The notes beneath the pieces were generated by a model, which was given only the letters and a program-made list of their open reading frames with translations, was not told where the DNA came from and did not search any database. Below, piece after piece: positions 34,066 to 43,755 of a stretch of DNA of 64,000 bases. Made by a program: the position numbers and the translations under genes. Source of the DNA: Sacculina carcini (lineage: Eukaryota; Arthropoda; Thecostraca; Sacculinidae). Numbering within the stretch: position 1 is the stretch's first letter; each line of letters opens with the position of its first letter. The stretch is from NCBI GenBank assembly GCA_916048095.2, contig OU696581.1:2719445-2783444 (forward strand), written 5' to 3'.

Positions 34066-34095
34066 TTTAGGAAGAGAAGAGTCAGACTTGGGTTG

Positions 34096-35211
34096 TCAGG
34101 AAGAAGCGGTGACAGGAGACAATTCAGAACAGTGTGAGGAAGACACAATAGTGCGTTGGCGGAGAGAATTTTGCACAGCAATGAACGAGGAACAGGAGGA
34201 TGAAAACGAAGAGTGGTCCGAAGGTTTACCATGACGGCAGCAGTTTGAGCACTTTGACTTGCTCTTGTCAGGGCAGGCTGACGACAGGTGGGCACCAGCG
34301 CAGTGACCGCAAATTGCTGTAGCTGATGGGCAGCGATCAGATTTGTGGCCCAGACCCGAGCACTTCCAGCATCGAGTCACCCAGTATCGATCGTAGACCG
34401 GGCAGCTGCACAACCCGACAAACACTCTGTTGCCAGCGACACGAATCAGTTGGCGCACCTCCGGAGACACTACGAGTACGGCATTGGTGCGGCCGTCTTT
34501 TGGCTTCGTCAGGAACAACAGTTTCATCTGTGACGCTGGGATGTTGGCGAGATGAGAGTTTTTCAGCCACAAAGAGCTGACGACTTCCTCAGGTGACATT
34601 TGTTGAATGTTTGCCACAGTGATTCGCGGCAGACGAGAGGCAGAATTGCCTGTGACAGCCACATGCAGTTCTTCAGCCAAGTGCTCGTTCAGAGACTTGG
34701 CTGCCATGTTAGCTGAGGCTTCAGTGGAGCAGTGCAGCACCATACCGCCAGATTTTGTTGGGCGAGACTTGGCCACCGGTACAGTGCGAAGGGCCGACAG
34801 CACGCGCTCTGCCTTCACCGGCTCCGCTCCTTTACTCTTCAGCACTAGGGCGAAGGGATGAGTGAAAGGCTGGTCGCGCTCTGAGACAGAGGTTGAGGGC
34901 GCACAGGTGTCGGCGGGCTTGGCTTCACGAAGGACAGAGGCGCGGAATGTCTCCAGTCGACTGTCGATCACCGCACACACTCTCTCCACGGTGAGTGAGG
35001 GGCGACGGGACGCGCGGTACTCGTCTTTGCACTCTTCGCACAGCCAGAAGAGCTTGTACCTGCGTATAGCGTTATACGCAGGGTTGGTCAGCGCGGCGCA
35101 CGACACGTGAAACATGCCGGCGCATCCCTCGCACTTGATGACAGACGCATCCCCCACCGGCTCACCACACTTACACGCACGCTCGCTGGCTGCAGAGGGT
35201 GGAGTAGACAT
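34096..35211 (-). CDS. L2-type LINE ORF1: PHD-finger and zinc-knuckle protein
   Basis: 371 residues from the ATG at 35211 (MSTPPSAASERACKCGEPVG). A PHD-type finger covers roughly residues 13-62 with the C4-H-C3 order: CKCGEP, CEGCAGMFHVSC, then LFWLCEECKDEY. A middle region may form an RNA-recognition fold. The C-terminal third holds CCHC-type knuckles (RCWKCSGLGHKSDRC, ICGHCAGAHLSSAC) and a further Cys cluster. ORF1 proteins coat LINE RNA; the PHD finger could tether it to chromatin. Twenty-five upstream in-frame codons allow a longer start, but the composition changes there. It ends 30 nt before ORF2. Confidence 0.88.
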   Translation of the reverse strand: MSTPPSAASERACKCGEPVGDASVIKCEGCAGMFHVSCAALTNPAYNAIRRYKLFWLCEECKDEYRASRRPSLTVERVCAVIDSRLETFRASVLREAKPADTCAPSTSVSERDQPFTHPFALVLKSKGAEPVKAERVLSALRTVPVAKSRPTKSGGMVLHCSTEASANMAAKSLNEHLAEELHVAVTGNSASRLPRITVANIQQMSPEEVVSSLWLKNSHLANIPASQMKLLFLTKPKDGRTNAVLVVSPEVRQLIRVAGNRVFVGLCSCPVYDRYWVTRCWKCSGLGHKSDRCPSATAICGHCAGAHLSSACPDKSKSKCSNCCRHGKPSDHSSFSSSCSSFIAVQNSLRQRTIVSSSHCSELSPVTASS

Positions 35212-35766
35212 AGCAAAATGGGCAGAAAGACTCCGAGATCGGCACACAGATAACACGAAGGAGCGAACGAAAATACAACCACACACGGCGAACTCAAGAA
35301 CAAGACTGAATCAATGAAAGCTCTCTGAAGTAAGAATAATCTATGCTCTATGAAGTATGACAACAAACCTTGGGAGTGTTAATCATGAGTGAGTTACGTG
35401 CAATGAACAAAAAACAAAAACAGCTAACGTGTTTTCTACTGAAAACTTATCAAAGACATATCCACGTCCCTAAATTATATCACAAACTCTGAGTATCACA
35501 AACTCTGAGTATGAACGGCGGGCCGTAGTTTTCCGACCCCTGTGTCATATTGTTTTTGTGTATTTTTTCTCTTTCTCTTTCTCTTATTCTCCACGTTCAA
35601 AGTGCGCAGGGGCTGCATGATGAAGTTTATAGCGCTTGCGCTCTTCCTGTGTCACTTTGTTCGTTTTGTTCAATAATAATAATAATAATAATAATAGTAC
35701 AACAATCAAGCAACAGTTTGAAAAAGTGATGTGTCAGACGCCGCTCGTGGCTCACACTAAACTGAC

Positions 35767-35923
35767 CAATGGCAGGCGCCGGGGTGAGCGGATGTTGTGC
35801 AGCGACAGTGTTGTCCATTGCACCGCCATCAACCGCCGCCGCCGCCGCATCCGCCTCCGCCGCGGGAGATGACAAAGAAACAACACCTGTCGAACAACAT
35901 GAATCACCGCTGCCGCTCGCCGA
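35767..35923 (-). CDS. MNT: MNT-like bHLH-zipper repressor, Ala/Ser-rich exon
   Basis: The 157-nt exon runs from GTGTTAG|TCG to CCATTG|GTCAGT. It encodes SASGSGDSCCSTGVSLSSPA, then an acidic Ala run and DGGAMDNTVAAQHPLTPAP. Phase 0 at the start and one base left match both neighbours. The acceptor is fed by a TGTG/TATG tract (35929-35958). The acceptor AG was chosen because it alone keeps the frame from the previous exon; a later AG at 35887 does not. Confidence 0.6.
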
Positions 35924-36084
35924 CTAACACATATACACACACACACACACACATACACACTTCAAACAGTACGCATAACTAAGGAATAACAGGTGGCGGT
36001 GGAATTGATGAAGAAACACGGGCAAAAATAACACAGCAAAATGCACACACACATACACACATTGCATTATATTATAATACATCT

Positions 36085-36118
36085 ATATTGCGCTTTTCAC
36101 CCGAACGTCTCAAAAGCG

Positions 36119-36120
<2 letters not shown>
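36085..36120 (-). repeat. L2 3'-tail fragment joined to (CA)n
   Basis: The reverse complement reads AGCGCTTTTGAGACGTTCGG followed by GTGAAAAGCGCAATAT. It matches the tails at 30001 and 30155 and abuts the (CA)n at 36119-36152. Confidence 0.7.
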
Positions 36121-36155
<35 letters not shown>

Positions 36156-36175
36156 AAGCACAAGAGTCAAACACA

Positions 36176-36221
<46 letters not shown>

Positions 36222-36689
36222 GAACTGGCGACAGGCGACCCGAAAAACATGTACCTACAGGAGATAAGAACCATATGAAGTGTCAGACTTACTTTCAATA
36301 AAATATATCTACTTTTTGTTTCCCTATCAATTATTTTAGCCTGACTTGTTTTCATAACTAGTTTGCTTGATTTTTTGTCTCTTTATTCACAATTCCTTCT
36401 CCTCTCGCCGACTAAACTCTTAAGCCTTTCTTAAACTGTTTCTCCATATCTTTTTGATGCTTCCGATAGTGCATGGGGCCAGCGCACAGAGCTTGCACTC
36501 CTCCTATGCCACTGGACTTATCTGCAATTAATATTCACATCAATAAATGATACGTATCAGCATATTATATCAGCATAACTACCATGTGCGACCAAAGTGA
36601 GCGATCATATTAGGCCTTTGACGACCGCTAACCAACACTACACATCGACACACAAGCACACGAGGCCACAGTTACACACAACAGCTCAC

Positions 36690-36868
36690 GTGATTCGGCA
36701 CGGCCAGAAGAGCGGCGGCTGGCACAGACAGAGGTCGTGTCGGCGCCGCAGCAACTGCCAGTTGTGCTCGCACGTGAGACAAAACAGGAGCCGCAGACGA
36801 GCCGCCGACGCTGTAGACACCGCTCAATGTCGATGAAACACTCGCCGGCCCACAACTGGACTCACAAT
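36690..36868 (-). CDS. MNT: MNT-like bHLH-zipper repressor, exon
   Basis: The 179-nt exon runs from CTGCAG|ATTG to AATCAC|GTGAGC and encodes CESSCGPASVSSTLSGVYSV, then SHVRAQLAVAAAPTRPLSVP and AALLAVPNH. It borrows two bases from the preceding exon and ends in phase 0. (TG)n at 36877-36901 lies directly upstream of the acceptor. Ala/Ser/Pro-rich, no domain. Confidence 0.6.
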
Positions 36869-37060
36869 CTGCAGGCGCACACACACACACACACACACAC
36901 GTACAGACATATTTGTTATAAACGTAAAAGCGTAAGAGCCGGCGTAAAAAAGCTAAATCAAATCAAATCATAAACAAGACAAAAGTGAGCAAAAAAGCAT
37001 TTCACACACACACACACAAACACATCATAGGTGTATGTAGCTGCAGACGCGCATACAGAC

Positions 37061-37372
37061 CGTGCGATTCAGACGAAACGCTGGCGCCGGTCGCACTGCA
37101 GTCATTGTACACCAGCGGCGAGTACGTGTGATCGACAATATGACGCGCCGTCGTGTGCGTCACCGATGACGTCACACACGCGTGCTTGTCTTGACGCGCC
37201 GCCGACCGGCCGCCACAGTGCACACTGACCGATGACGTCATCGATGACGTCGCATCGCCGCCGTTCACGCCAGCACGACTACTTCTTGTTGTTGTTGTTG
37301 TAGTTGTTGTTGTGGCTATGATGTCAAACAGCGGCGAACGACAAGCAGCACGACTGCCCACCGGCCTGCCCA
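37061..37372 (-). CDS. MNT: MNT-like bHLH-zipper repressor, Thr-run exon
   Basis: The 312-nt exon runs from GGGCAG|TGGG to CACG|GTCTGT. It encodes RAACRSPLFDIIA, a run of nine Thr from ACA/ACT repeats, and DKHACVTSSVTHTTARHIVD, then HTYSPLVYNDCSATGASVSS. Phase is kept at both ends. It contains two perfect TGACGTCA octamers. A hAT-like MITE starts 26 bp upstream of the acceptor on the minus strand. The donor has the uncommon C at +3. Confidence 0.65.
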
Positions 37373-37397
37373 CTGCCCACAACACAAGCATCTAAAC

Positions 37398-37983
37398 CAG
37401 GGGCTCTTAACTGGGGCATCCATACCCCTTGGGAGTATGGGAACAAAAAACAGGGGGTATGGGAATAGGTTTCCGAGTACTGGTATGAATTATCAACGGT
37501 GTATGAATAATAAATTTATCAATGATTATGTTTTTACTAGTAATCCGTATCTAAAGTGCAGTAAATTCAAGCGATTGAAAAACTCGTGGATCTGGAAGAC
37601 ATACTGGCAAATAATAAGAATGGTGATAATTATTTGAACAGTCAAGTAAAGTCAGGGGGTATGGGACCATATTCGACAATGCATCGAAGAACCAGAGGTT
37701 ATTAATCGCACTCCTAGGGGTGCGAGCCTCGTTCCCAAGGGGTGCCAGGAGTCCTGTGAAAAATTAAAGAACATACATGTTTATCTATTTTTATACTTAC
37801 TGCTGGGAAAGTTTTTGCTTAACCCCCTTGAACAATGAGCCAATAAATATATCTCTTCGCACAGATGGAATAAGTTATGTTATTGCGATATTTTTTTCAT
37901 ATATGGCTATGCATTCAGGGGTGCAAGAACTGACTGCTGATTTAAAAAAAACTGCAGTCACTGAAAAATGTTAGGAGCCCCTA
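37398..37983. mobile_element. hAT-like MITE beside an MNT exon
   Basis: The left end CAGGGGCTCTTAAC and the reverse complement of the right end (TAGGGGCTCCTAAC) form short inverted repeats of the hAT CAGGGG type. It contains G-rich runs (CAGGGGGTATGGGA) and no transposase. I did not find a clear 8-bp target duplication. Confidence 0.5.
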
Positions 37984-38097
37984 ACGTTCCAGACGGTGAC
38001 AGTGAAACTATACGCCGTGCGTGCGTGTGTGCACAAGGAAAAATGCAAAGCGGAAGAAAAATGCCAAACGAAGCAAATACGTGCTGACGCGCACGTG

Positions 38098-38148
38098 CAC
38101 ACACACACACACACACACATACTAACACACACACACACACACACATAC

Positions 38149-38180
<32 letters not shown>
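38098..38180. repeat. (CA)n microsatellite with ATACTAA spacers
   Basis: Three CA runs separated by two copies of CACATACTAACACA, a short higher-order array within an MNT intron. Confidence 0.9.
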
Positions 38181-38182
<2 letters not shown>

Positions 38183-38455
38183 CCACACAAGAACAAGTTG
38201 AAAATTAGAATCTGTTCGAAACTTCCAAATCTAACAGAAACCACCAATTTGGTGTTGAAAAACGCACGATTAAAATGGACACGCATAAATATAGTTGCCC
38301 AAATAGAGCTGATTAGAAAGGTGGAATAAATTACCTAGCCACATCGCTTCTCAATCAACAACACAATTGTTCAAGAACAAATAGGACAATTACTGGAAGG
38401 CGGCAGTCAAGAGTCTGTTGCTGTACCCATTAGTGTGCAGATACTACTAGTAACA

Positions 38456-38488
<33 letters not shown>

Positions 38489-38489
38489 C

Positions 38490-38775
38490 CTGCACGCATC
38501 GCCGAGACACAGGTGGGCAGTAGCGAGACAGATTGACTGCGTCTCCTGCCAGACTGCAGTCGACGTCGCAGCACACCACTGTCGCCGCCGACACCGACAC
38601 CGACACCGACGACGGCAGTGAAGTCGGACGACGACGTCGATGAAGACGAGGACGACATACAGCGAGGACGTGACGCGCCGCGCGACAGCAGACCGATACG
38701 GTGGCGACACGCGACACTCTGGCGCGTCAACAGCCGGCGCTCACGCTCGAACTCACGCTCCTTGCGCTTCAAAGA
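38490..38775 (-). CDS. MNT: MNT-like bHLH-zipper repressor, zipper exon
   Basis: The 286-nt exon starts SLKRKEREFERERRLLTRQS right after the bHLH exon. This matches the end of helix 2 and the start of the leucine zipper in MNT (S-L-K-R-K-E-x-E-x-E). It continues with a poly-Ser stretch, alternating VGVGVG, and RRRLQSGRRRSQS. The acceptor is TTTGACAG|TCT with (TG)n at 38785-38830 upstream; the donor GCAG|GTCTCT opens onto (TC)n(TG)n. The zipper is shorter and less regular than in vertebrate MNT. Confidence 0.8.
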
Positions 38776-39015
38776 CTGTCAAATTACACACACACACACA
38801 CGCACACACACGCACACACACGCACACACACAGTGGGCAAGTGCGTGGGACCGGATAAACGCTCGCTAGGACGGACTAAATGCGTCCTAGCGAGCGCTTG
38901 TTCGACTTTCTCCGCTGACATTTCCACTCCTTGTCCGATAAGTCAGTGGCTGACTGAGCTCCAAACGAAAGACGTTGCCACTGGCACCAAGATCGGCACA
39001 CAGCTGTCCACTGAC

Positions 39016-39169
39016 CGAAATATAGCGCAGCGCGCCACGCAGAATGGCCAGGTTAGAGGTGCGACGGTCCTCGAGCGATGGCACCTGTCGCCGTAGAAAC
39101 TCGAAACACTGTTTCAAATGGGCACGCCGGTTCTTCTCGAGCTTGTTGTGAACCTCGCGCAGTCCGGCG
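39016..39169 (-). CDS. MNT: MNT-like bHLH-zipper repressor, bHLH exon
   Basis: Encodes AGLREVHNKLEKNRRAHLKQ, CFEFLRRQVPSLEDRRTSNL and AILRGALRYIS. This is the basic region and both helices of MNT, with the E-box-contacting H-x3-E-x3-R triad. MNT pairs with MAX or MLX, binds CACGTG and recruits Sin3 to repress MYC targets in the nucleus. The TSNL-x-x-LR-x-ALRYI segment separates MNT from the MXD family. The acceptor TTTGCAG|CG follows an almost pure (TG)29 tract; the donor is TCG|GTCAGT. The N-terminal Sin3-interaction motif was not found in the window. Confidence 0.93.
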
Positions 39170-39171
39170 CT

Positions 39172-39174
<3 letters not shown>

Positions 39175-39232
<58 letters not shown>
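39175..39232. repeat. (CA)n tract abutting the MNT bHLH acceptor
   Basis: About 56 bp of CA, i.e. (TG)n on the transcribed strand, ending 6 nt before the exon. A long array of CA and ATAAGGACAC units continues to about 39580. Confidence 0.95.
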
Positions 39233-39234
<2 letters not shown>

Positions 39235-39585
39235 TATAAGGACACAAACACACACACACACACAGATATAAGGACACAAACACACACAGATATAAGGACA
39301 CACAAAGATGCACAAGGACACACACACAGATACAATGACGCACGCGCACATGCACAAGGGTATACACACATACGCACACCCACACACACATAGATATAAG
39401 GATATAAGGACACAAACACACAGACACACGCACACATAAACAAGAACACACAAAGACACACACACACACACACACAGATACAAGGACGCACACGCGCATG
39501 TACAAGGACACCCACACACACACACACAAACATGGACACACACACACACACATATACATAAGGACACACATAAACACACACCGCA
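39233..39585. repeat. degenerate minisatellite of (CA)n and GATATAAGGACACA units
   Basis: The units ACAGATATAAGGACACAAAC, ACAGATACAAGGACGCAC and similar recur about ten times, mixed with CA runs, within the MNT intron upstream of the bHLH exon. Confidence 0.8.
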
Positions 39586-39959
39586 CTCGAGTTACTCAGA
39601 TAGACCCGAACAAACAAACAACATTCTATTTTCAACAACGTCATTGAGAAAGACAGCCGACTACAACTATCAGTGGACAGCATGCGACTGATACAGCGTT
39701 GAATACAGGACTCTGTGTGTTGATACACCGTGTGTCGCTGCCGTTACAGACAACGCCAGCTTGAAACATACCTCCGACAGCTGTGACATAGACAAACTCA
39801 CACACACTCACACACACACTTATGTGCGTGTATCCATTTTGCCTGTGTGTGTACGTATGTGTATGTGTGTGTGTGTGCGTGAATACAGCTTCTTAGAGAC
39901 CCTCTAGGTGTAGGGTGCTATATAAATATCTTAATGTAATGTGTTAGCATAAGTATGAG

Positions 39960-40008
<49 letters not shown>

Positions 40009-40018
40009 GTAAACGCAC

Positions 40019-40163
40019 TGGGCGCGCGCGCGTCGGAAATGTTCGCCGTGCTCGCCCGGGACAGCGTGATGCGCCGGCAATGTCGCCGCTGCGTCGCAAT
40101 CGGACGTCGCCAGCGCCGGACACGCTGCGCCGTCCGACAATACTGACTCGCCACTGCATGATT
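40019..40163 (-). CDS. MNT: MNT-like bHLH-zipper repressor, N-terminal exon
   Basis: The 145-nt exon runs from GTGTCAG|AATC to GCCCA|GTGCGT. It encodes SCSGESVLSDGAACPALATS, DCDAAATLPAHHAVPGEHGE and HFRRARA, then joins AGLREVH of the bHLH exon in phase. It borrows two bases from an upstream exon that I could not locate, so the 5' end of the gene is open. (CA)n at 40182-40204 lies upstream of the acceptor and (TG)n follows the donor. Confidence 0.6.
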
Positions 40164-42014
40164 CTGACACACACACATACATACACACACACACACACAC
40201 ACATACAGTGTGGGTGTTTGTAGTGAGATGCGAAAGGATGTGTAAGTGGATAGTTTGAAATGAAAGTGTTTGTTTAATTGATTCAATTTCATCGTCAAAT
40301 GGTGTACATTATGTTCAAATACTGCCTGACGATGAAAGCCTCGTCACCTATATAGCCTCGTATTATTGTACTGTGATATTTATTGTGTATCTCTGATTCG
40401 GAAATAAACGGAGAAATAAACACACACACACACACACACACATAGACGCACACAAGCGAGCGCAAGCCAGTGTATACTGTATGTATCTTCGTTTACACTG
40501 AACTGCGGCGCATCAAGTAAGCGTGCACCTGATCGTCATCCCATCTTATATACCGCTTGAATGTGGGAAAACAGTGGGGTCGGTAGTAGAGCCAACTTAA
40601 ACACGCGCCGAGAAAGCCATAATAAACTGAAGATATGCAGAATAGATGTGTCCCCTCAACTTCAATTTGTTTCAAATTGTCATAGCCATGGAGTTTTCGA
40701 TTTACAAAAACAACCATCACGCAAGCCAGTGAAAATAAAATATAACTATAGAACAGCTAATTGTAGTTATTCCTCCATGAGTAACTGCAAACCAATGTTT
40801 CAAGAGCAACAAATTTTTTTTAAAACGTGTGTTGAAAACATTTGCCCAGCTGCGCTCCAAAGGCGTTAAAACACAAAAAAAGTTTACCAATAAAACATTA
40901 AAGCAGTCACATGAGTACGTTACACTGCTAACCGTCATTCAATCGGTCAGCGCCTCGTCTAATTAGCATCCACCTAAACTTAATTATGAGCTAACCTAAG
41001 CGAAGTAAAATCCAATCCAATAAGTAGAAAACTACAACAGAAATGCAATATGGTCGCAATATATAAAACATCGAAGACAGATGTACGTGATTGAACATGA
41101 CTAAGCGATATTCCACCTTTTCCTTGTCACAGTATGCTGAAGGAATCCTATGGCAAGACAAAAGAAATTGTTGAATTCATGACGTGGCTTACCAGAAGAA
41201 TTGCCTGATTGTTCTATGTGATGAGCAGCAGCGAGCAAAATATCAATGTTCATAATAAGGAAACAATCCCCTAAACCACCCACGGAGACAAAAGCTGTAC
41301 GCAACCTAGTTCATCACTCCCTATGTTGTGAGAAATGTAACATGCTTTGTAAACACGTGTGAATTTCATGATCAGATACAATTTAGCCCTCGAAATAGAC
41401 AAAAATTATTATCTTTGAGCGCTAAATTGAGAATAAATGGCTGAATTTTTCAAATATCAAACCACGTCAGCAATTATTAATTAATAAACGTCTTGACATA
41501 ACAGGAAATATGCGATTATGTAATTATGAACACTTTGGTTATTAAATGTTAATAATCTAAGTATTCAATATTTATCAATATTACTTACACTCTAATGATT
41601 AAATTTCACTTGGATAAATATTTTGGCATTATAATATTTACTTTTGTTATTTCATATCGCAAGGATTAAGAAGAGTGCCAAACATGATTATTTTTCAATT
41701 AGTATTTGTATAAACGTATAACATGAATGAATTACACAAACACAAACACACACACACACACACACAGTGGTTGTGCCTGTACAACACTGCTTCTGAGCCT
41801 TTTTCAGTGTTCGCACTCTCCGCGTTGTATTTCTTCCAGCTATATGAACAAGATGCAAATATAACGATGTAATTTAACTTCACACAATGTTCAAGCGGAT
41901 TTCACGAAAACTTTTTCCCCAAAAAAATATAAAATATAAGCGAAAACATACATATTCTTCAGTCTTCACAGGAATCATCGCACTCTTTATGAATCAGCTT
42001 CACACCCGCTAGGA
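40164..42014. other. AT-rich region upstream of the recognised MNT exons
   Basis: Probably intron or 5' flank of MNT. (CA)n at 40420-40442 and 41742-41766. A 75-codon minus-strand frame at 40493-40720 has no family resemblance and unlike codon use. No first exon with a Sin3-interaction motif was found. Confidence 0.4.
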
Positions 42015-42052
42015 GGCATGGGCGTAGATCCTGGGGGGTATGGGGGTATATA

Positions 42053-43439
42053 TACAGGGTGTCCACAAAGTCTCTTTAAAATTTGAAAAAATATTACAAA
42101 AACAGTTTATGAGATATTAACTAGATTTGTTTTATTTAATCAAGTACCTATTGAAGTTTGTTTTAATGTAAGACTTTTGTCTTTCAGGTACTTTGCTGAT
42201 GGAAGAGAACTGATTTATTGAATCCTTATAAAATGGATACTCCTCAAGATGAAACACAATGTGAATCGTGGTTTATTGAAACTGAATCGGATGTTCAGAC
42301 TCAACGAAACTACAAAACTTAATATGAAAAAGATCCACCGTCGCGTCCTTCCATTCCTGCCTGGCACAAGGAATTTTTGGAGACAGATACAGTATTGGAT
42401 GAAGAGAGGAGCGGGCGACCAAGAACATTTGAGGAAAACATCGCTCGTGTTTCACAAGCTTTCACTCGTTCTCCTAGCAAGTCCATCCGCACTGCTGCCA
42501 GAGAGTTGCAACTACCACGTGCAAAAGTGCACAAGCTCCTCCACAAGAGCTTAAGGCTGTACGCTTACAAAGTGCATTTGTTACATGACCCAATGACAAG
42601 CCAATACGAAGAGCGTTTGCTTACAAAGTGTATTTGTTACATGACCCAATGACAAGCCAATACGAAGAGCGTTTGCTGAAGAAATGTTGGGACGCATTTC
42701 TGAAGATGAAGCGCTCCTCAAGCGCGTTAGTTTTAATGACGAGCAACTTTTCATGTTTCAGGGAAATTAAACAGACACAATGTAAGTATCTGGGGATCAG
42801 AACACCCCCATGAGACTATGGAGCTTTGCCGGTATAGTCCAAAATTGAATGTATGGTGTGGAATCATGTTTGATCGAGTAATTGGTCCATTTTTCTTCAA
42901 CGAGGCAACAATTATTGCAGATATTTACCATGACTTCCTAACCGAATATCTGGCACCACAACTGACTGACCTACAACCAACCTGTATTTTCCAGCAAGAT
43001 GATGCACCACCACATTGGGGACGACATTTTCGTCACTTCCTCAATCAAACATTTCCAGAGCGATGGATTGGGAGGGATGGACCAATGCCATGGCCACCAC
43101 GTTCGCCAGATATCACCCCTTTGGACTTGTTATTATGGGGTTACGTAAACTATACCGTGTATCAAACAAAGGTACGGGATACTGCTGACTTGAAGCAAAT
43201 AATTCGTAATGTTATTGCTACCATTGACGGACTTATGCTACAGCGAACATGGCAAGAAATAGAGTACCGACTTGATGTCATTCGAGCAACTAATGGTGCC
43301 CATATAGAGGTATATTAGATACAGTTTAAAAAACTCATTAGGTTCTTAATGAAATAAAACGAATCTGGTGAAGATATCTCATAAACTGCGTTTGTAATAC
43401 ACTTTTCAAATTGTAAAGAGACTTTGTGGACACACTGTA
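42053..43439 (+). mobile_element. mariner-type transposon, decayed
   Basis: 1387 bp. The inverted termini TACAGGGTGTCCACAAAGTC and (reverse complement of the right end) TACAGTGTGTCCACAAAGTC extend over about 30 bp with a few mismatches. TA dinucleotides flank both ends (42051-42052, 43440-43441), as expected for Tc1/mariner insertion. The element is inserted within a family A MITE. Confidence 0.9.
42233..43318 (+). pseudogene. mariner transposase, broken
   Basis: The N-terminal half holds an HTH region (EERSGRPRTF, RVSQAFTRSPSKSIRTAARE, LPRAKVHKLLHK). It is broken by a stop near 42320, by a 56-bp tandem duplication (42563-42618 and 42619-42674) that shifts the frame, and by a frame change near 42760. 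The C-terminal 166 residues are open: NVWCGIMFDRVIGPFFF, then FQQDDAPPHWGRHF and WPPRSPDITPLDLLLWGYV. I count 41 residues between the Asp of QQD and the Asp of PLD, the spacing of the DD41D (rosa) group. The transposase is not functional. Confidence 0.88.
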
Positions 43440-43755
43440 TATCCCCCTAAAAATTGGCTCGGGTATGAATATGCAATTATACCCCCGAGAATCCTGTTGA
43501 GTTCAGTTCATTGGGTATATTATCATCAACATAAGCACAACAAAAAACAACAATTAGCGAAAAATGTAGGAAATTATAAATATGTGAAGAATTATACTTT
43601 ACGCTATAAAATTTTCATTGAGGTATGTGTGTTCTAATTGAATAGGATGAAAATAGTTGAGGGCCCCACGCAATTGACCAACTGAGCCACCCCTGAACAC
43701 TAATACATGCTGGCTGTCATCCCCCCGAGCCTCGACACAAATCTACGCCCTTGCC

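Larger units (their letters stand above)
30631..35290 (-). mobile_element. full-length L2/CR1-type LINE with intact ORF1 and ORF2
   Basis: About 4.7 kb. From 5' to 3' on the minus strand: a short 5' UTR, ORF1 with PHD and zinc-knuckle motifs, ORF2 with endonuclease and reverse transcriptase, a ~0.5 kb 3' UTR, and the L2-like end GCGCTATATTAAATATATG followed by (TTG)n. Both reading frames are open, so this may be a recent and perhaps active copy. It lies within an MNT intron in the same orientation. The 5' limit is approximate and I could not find a target duplication. Confidence 0.85.
42015..43755 (+). mobile_element. MITE, family A, split by a mariner insertion
   Basis: The left part (42015-42052) starts GGCATGGGCGTAGATCCTGG. 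The right part (43440-43755) includes GAATATGCAATTATACCCCC, GAACACTAATACATGCTGGC and the right end AAATCTACGCCCTTGCC. The two outer ends are inverted copies of each other (GGCAAGGGCGTAGATTT). Removing the mariner restores a ~350-bp element like the copy at 57558. Confidence 0.75.

Noticed and set aside
35887-35889. CAG at 35887 as the acceptor of the MNT Ala/Ser exon
   Set aside because: It breaks the frame from the preceding exon, while the TAG at 35924-35926 keeps it.
40493-40720. 75-codon minus-strand frame considered as an upstream MNT exon
   Set aside because: It does not contain a Sin3-interaction motif and its codons are AT-ending, unlike the MNT exons.
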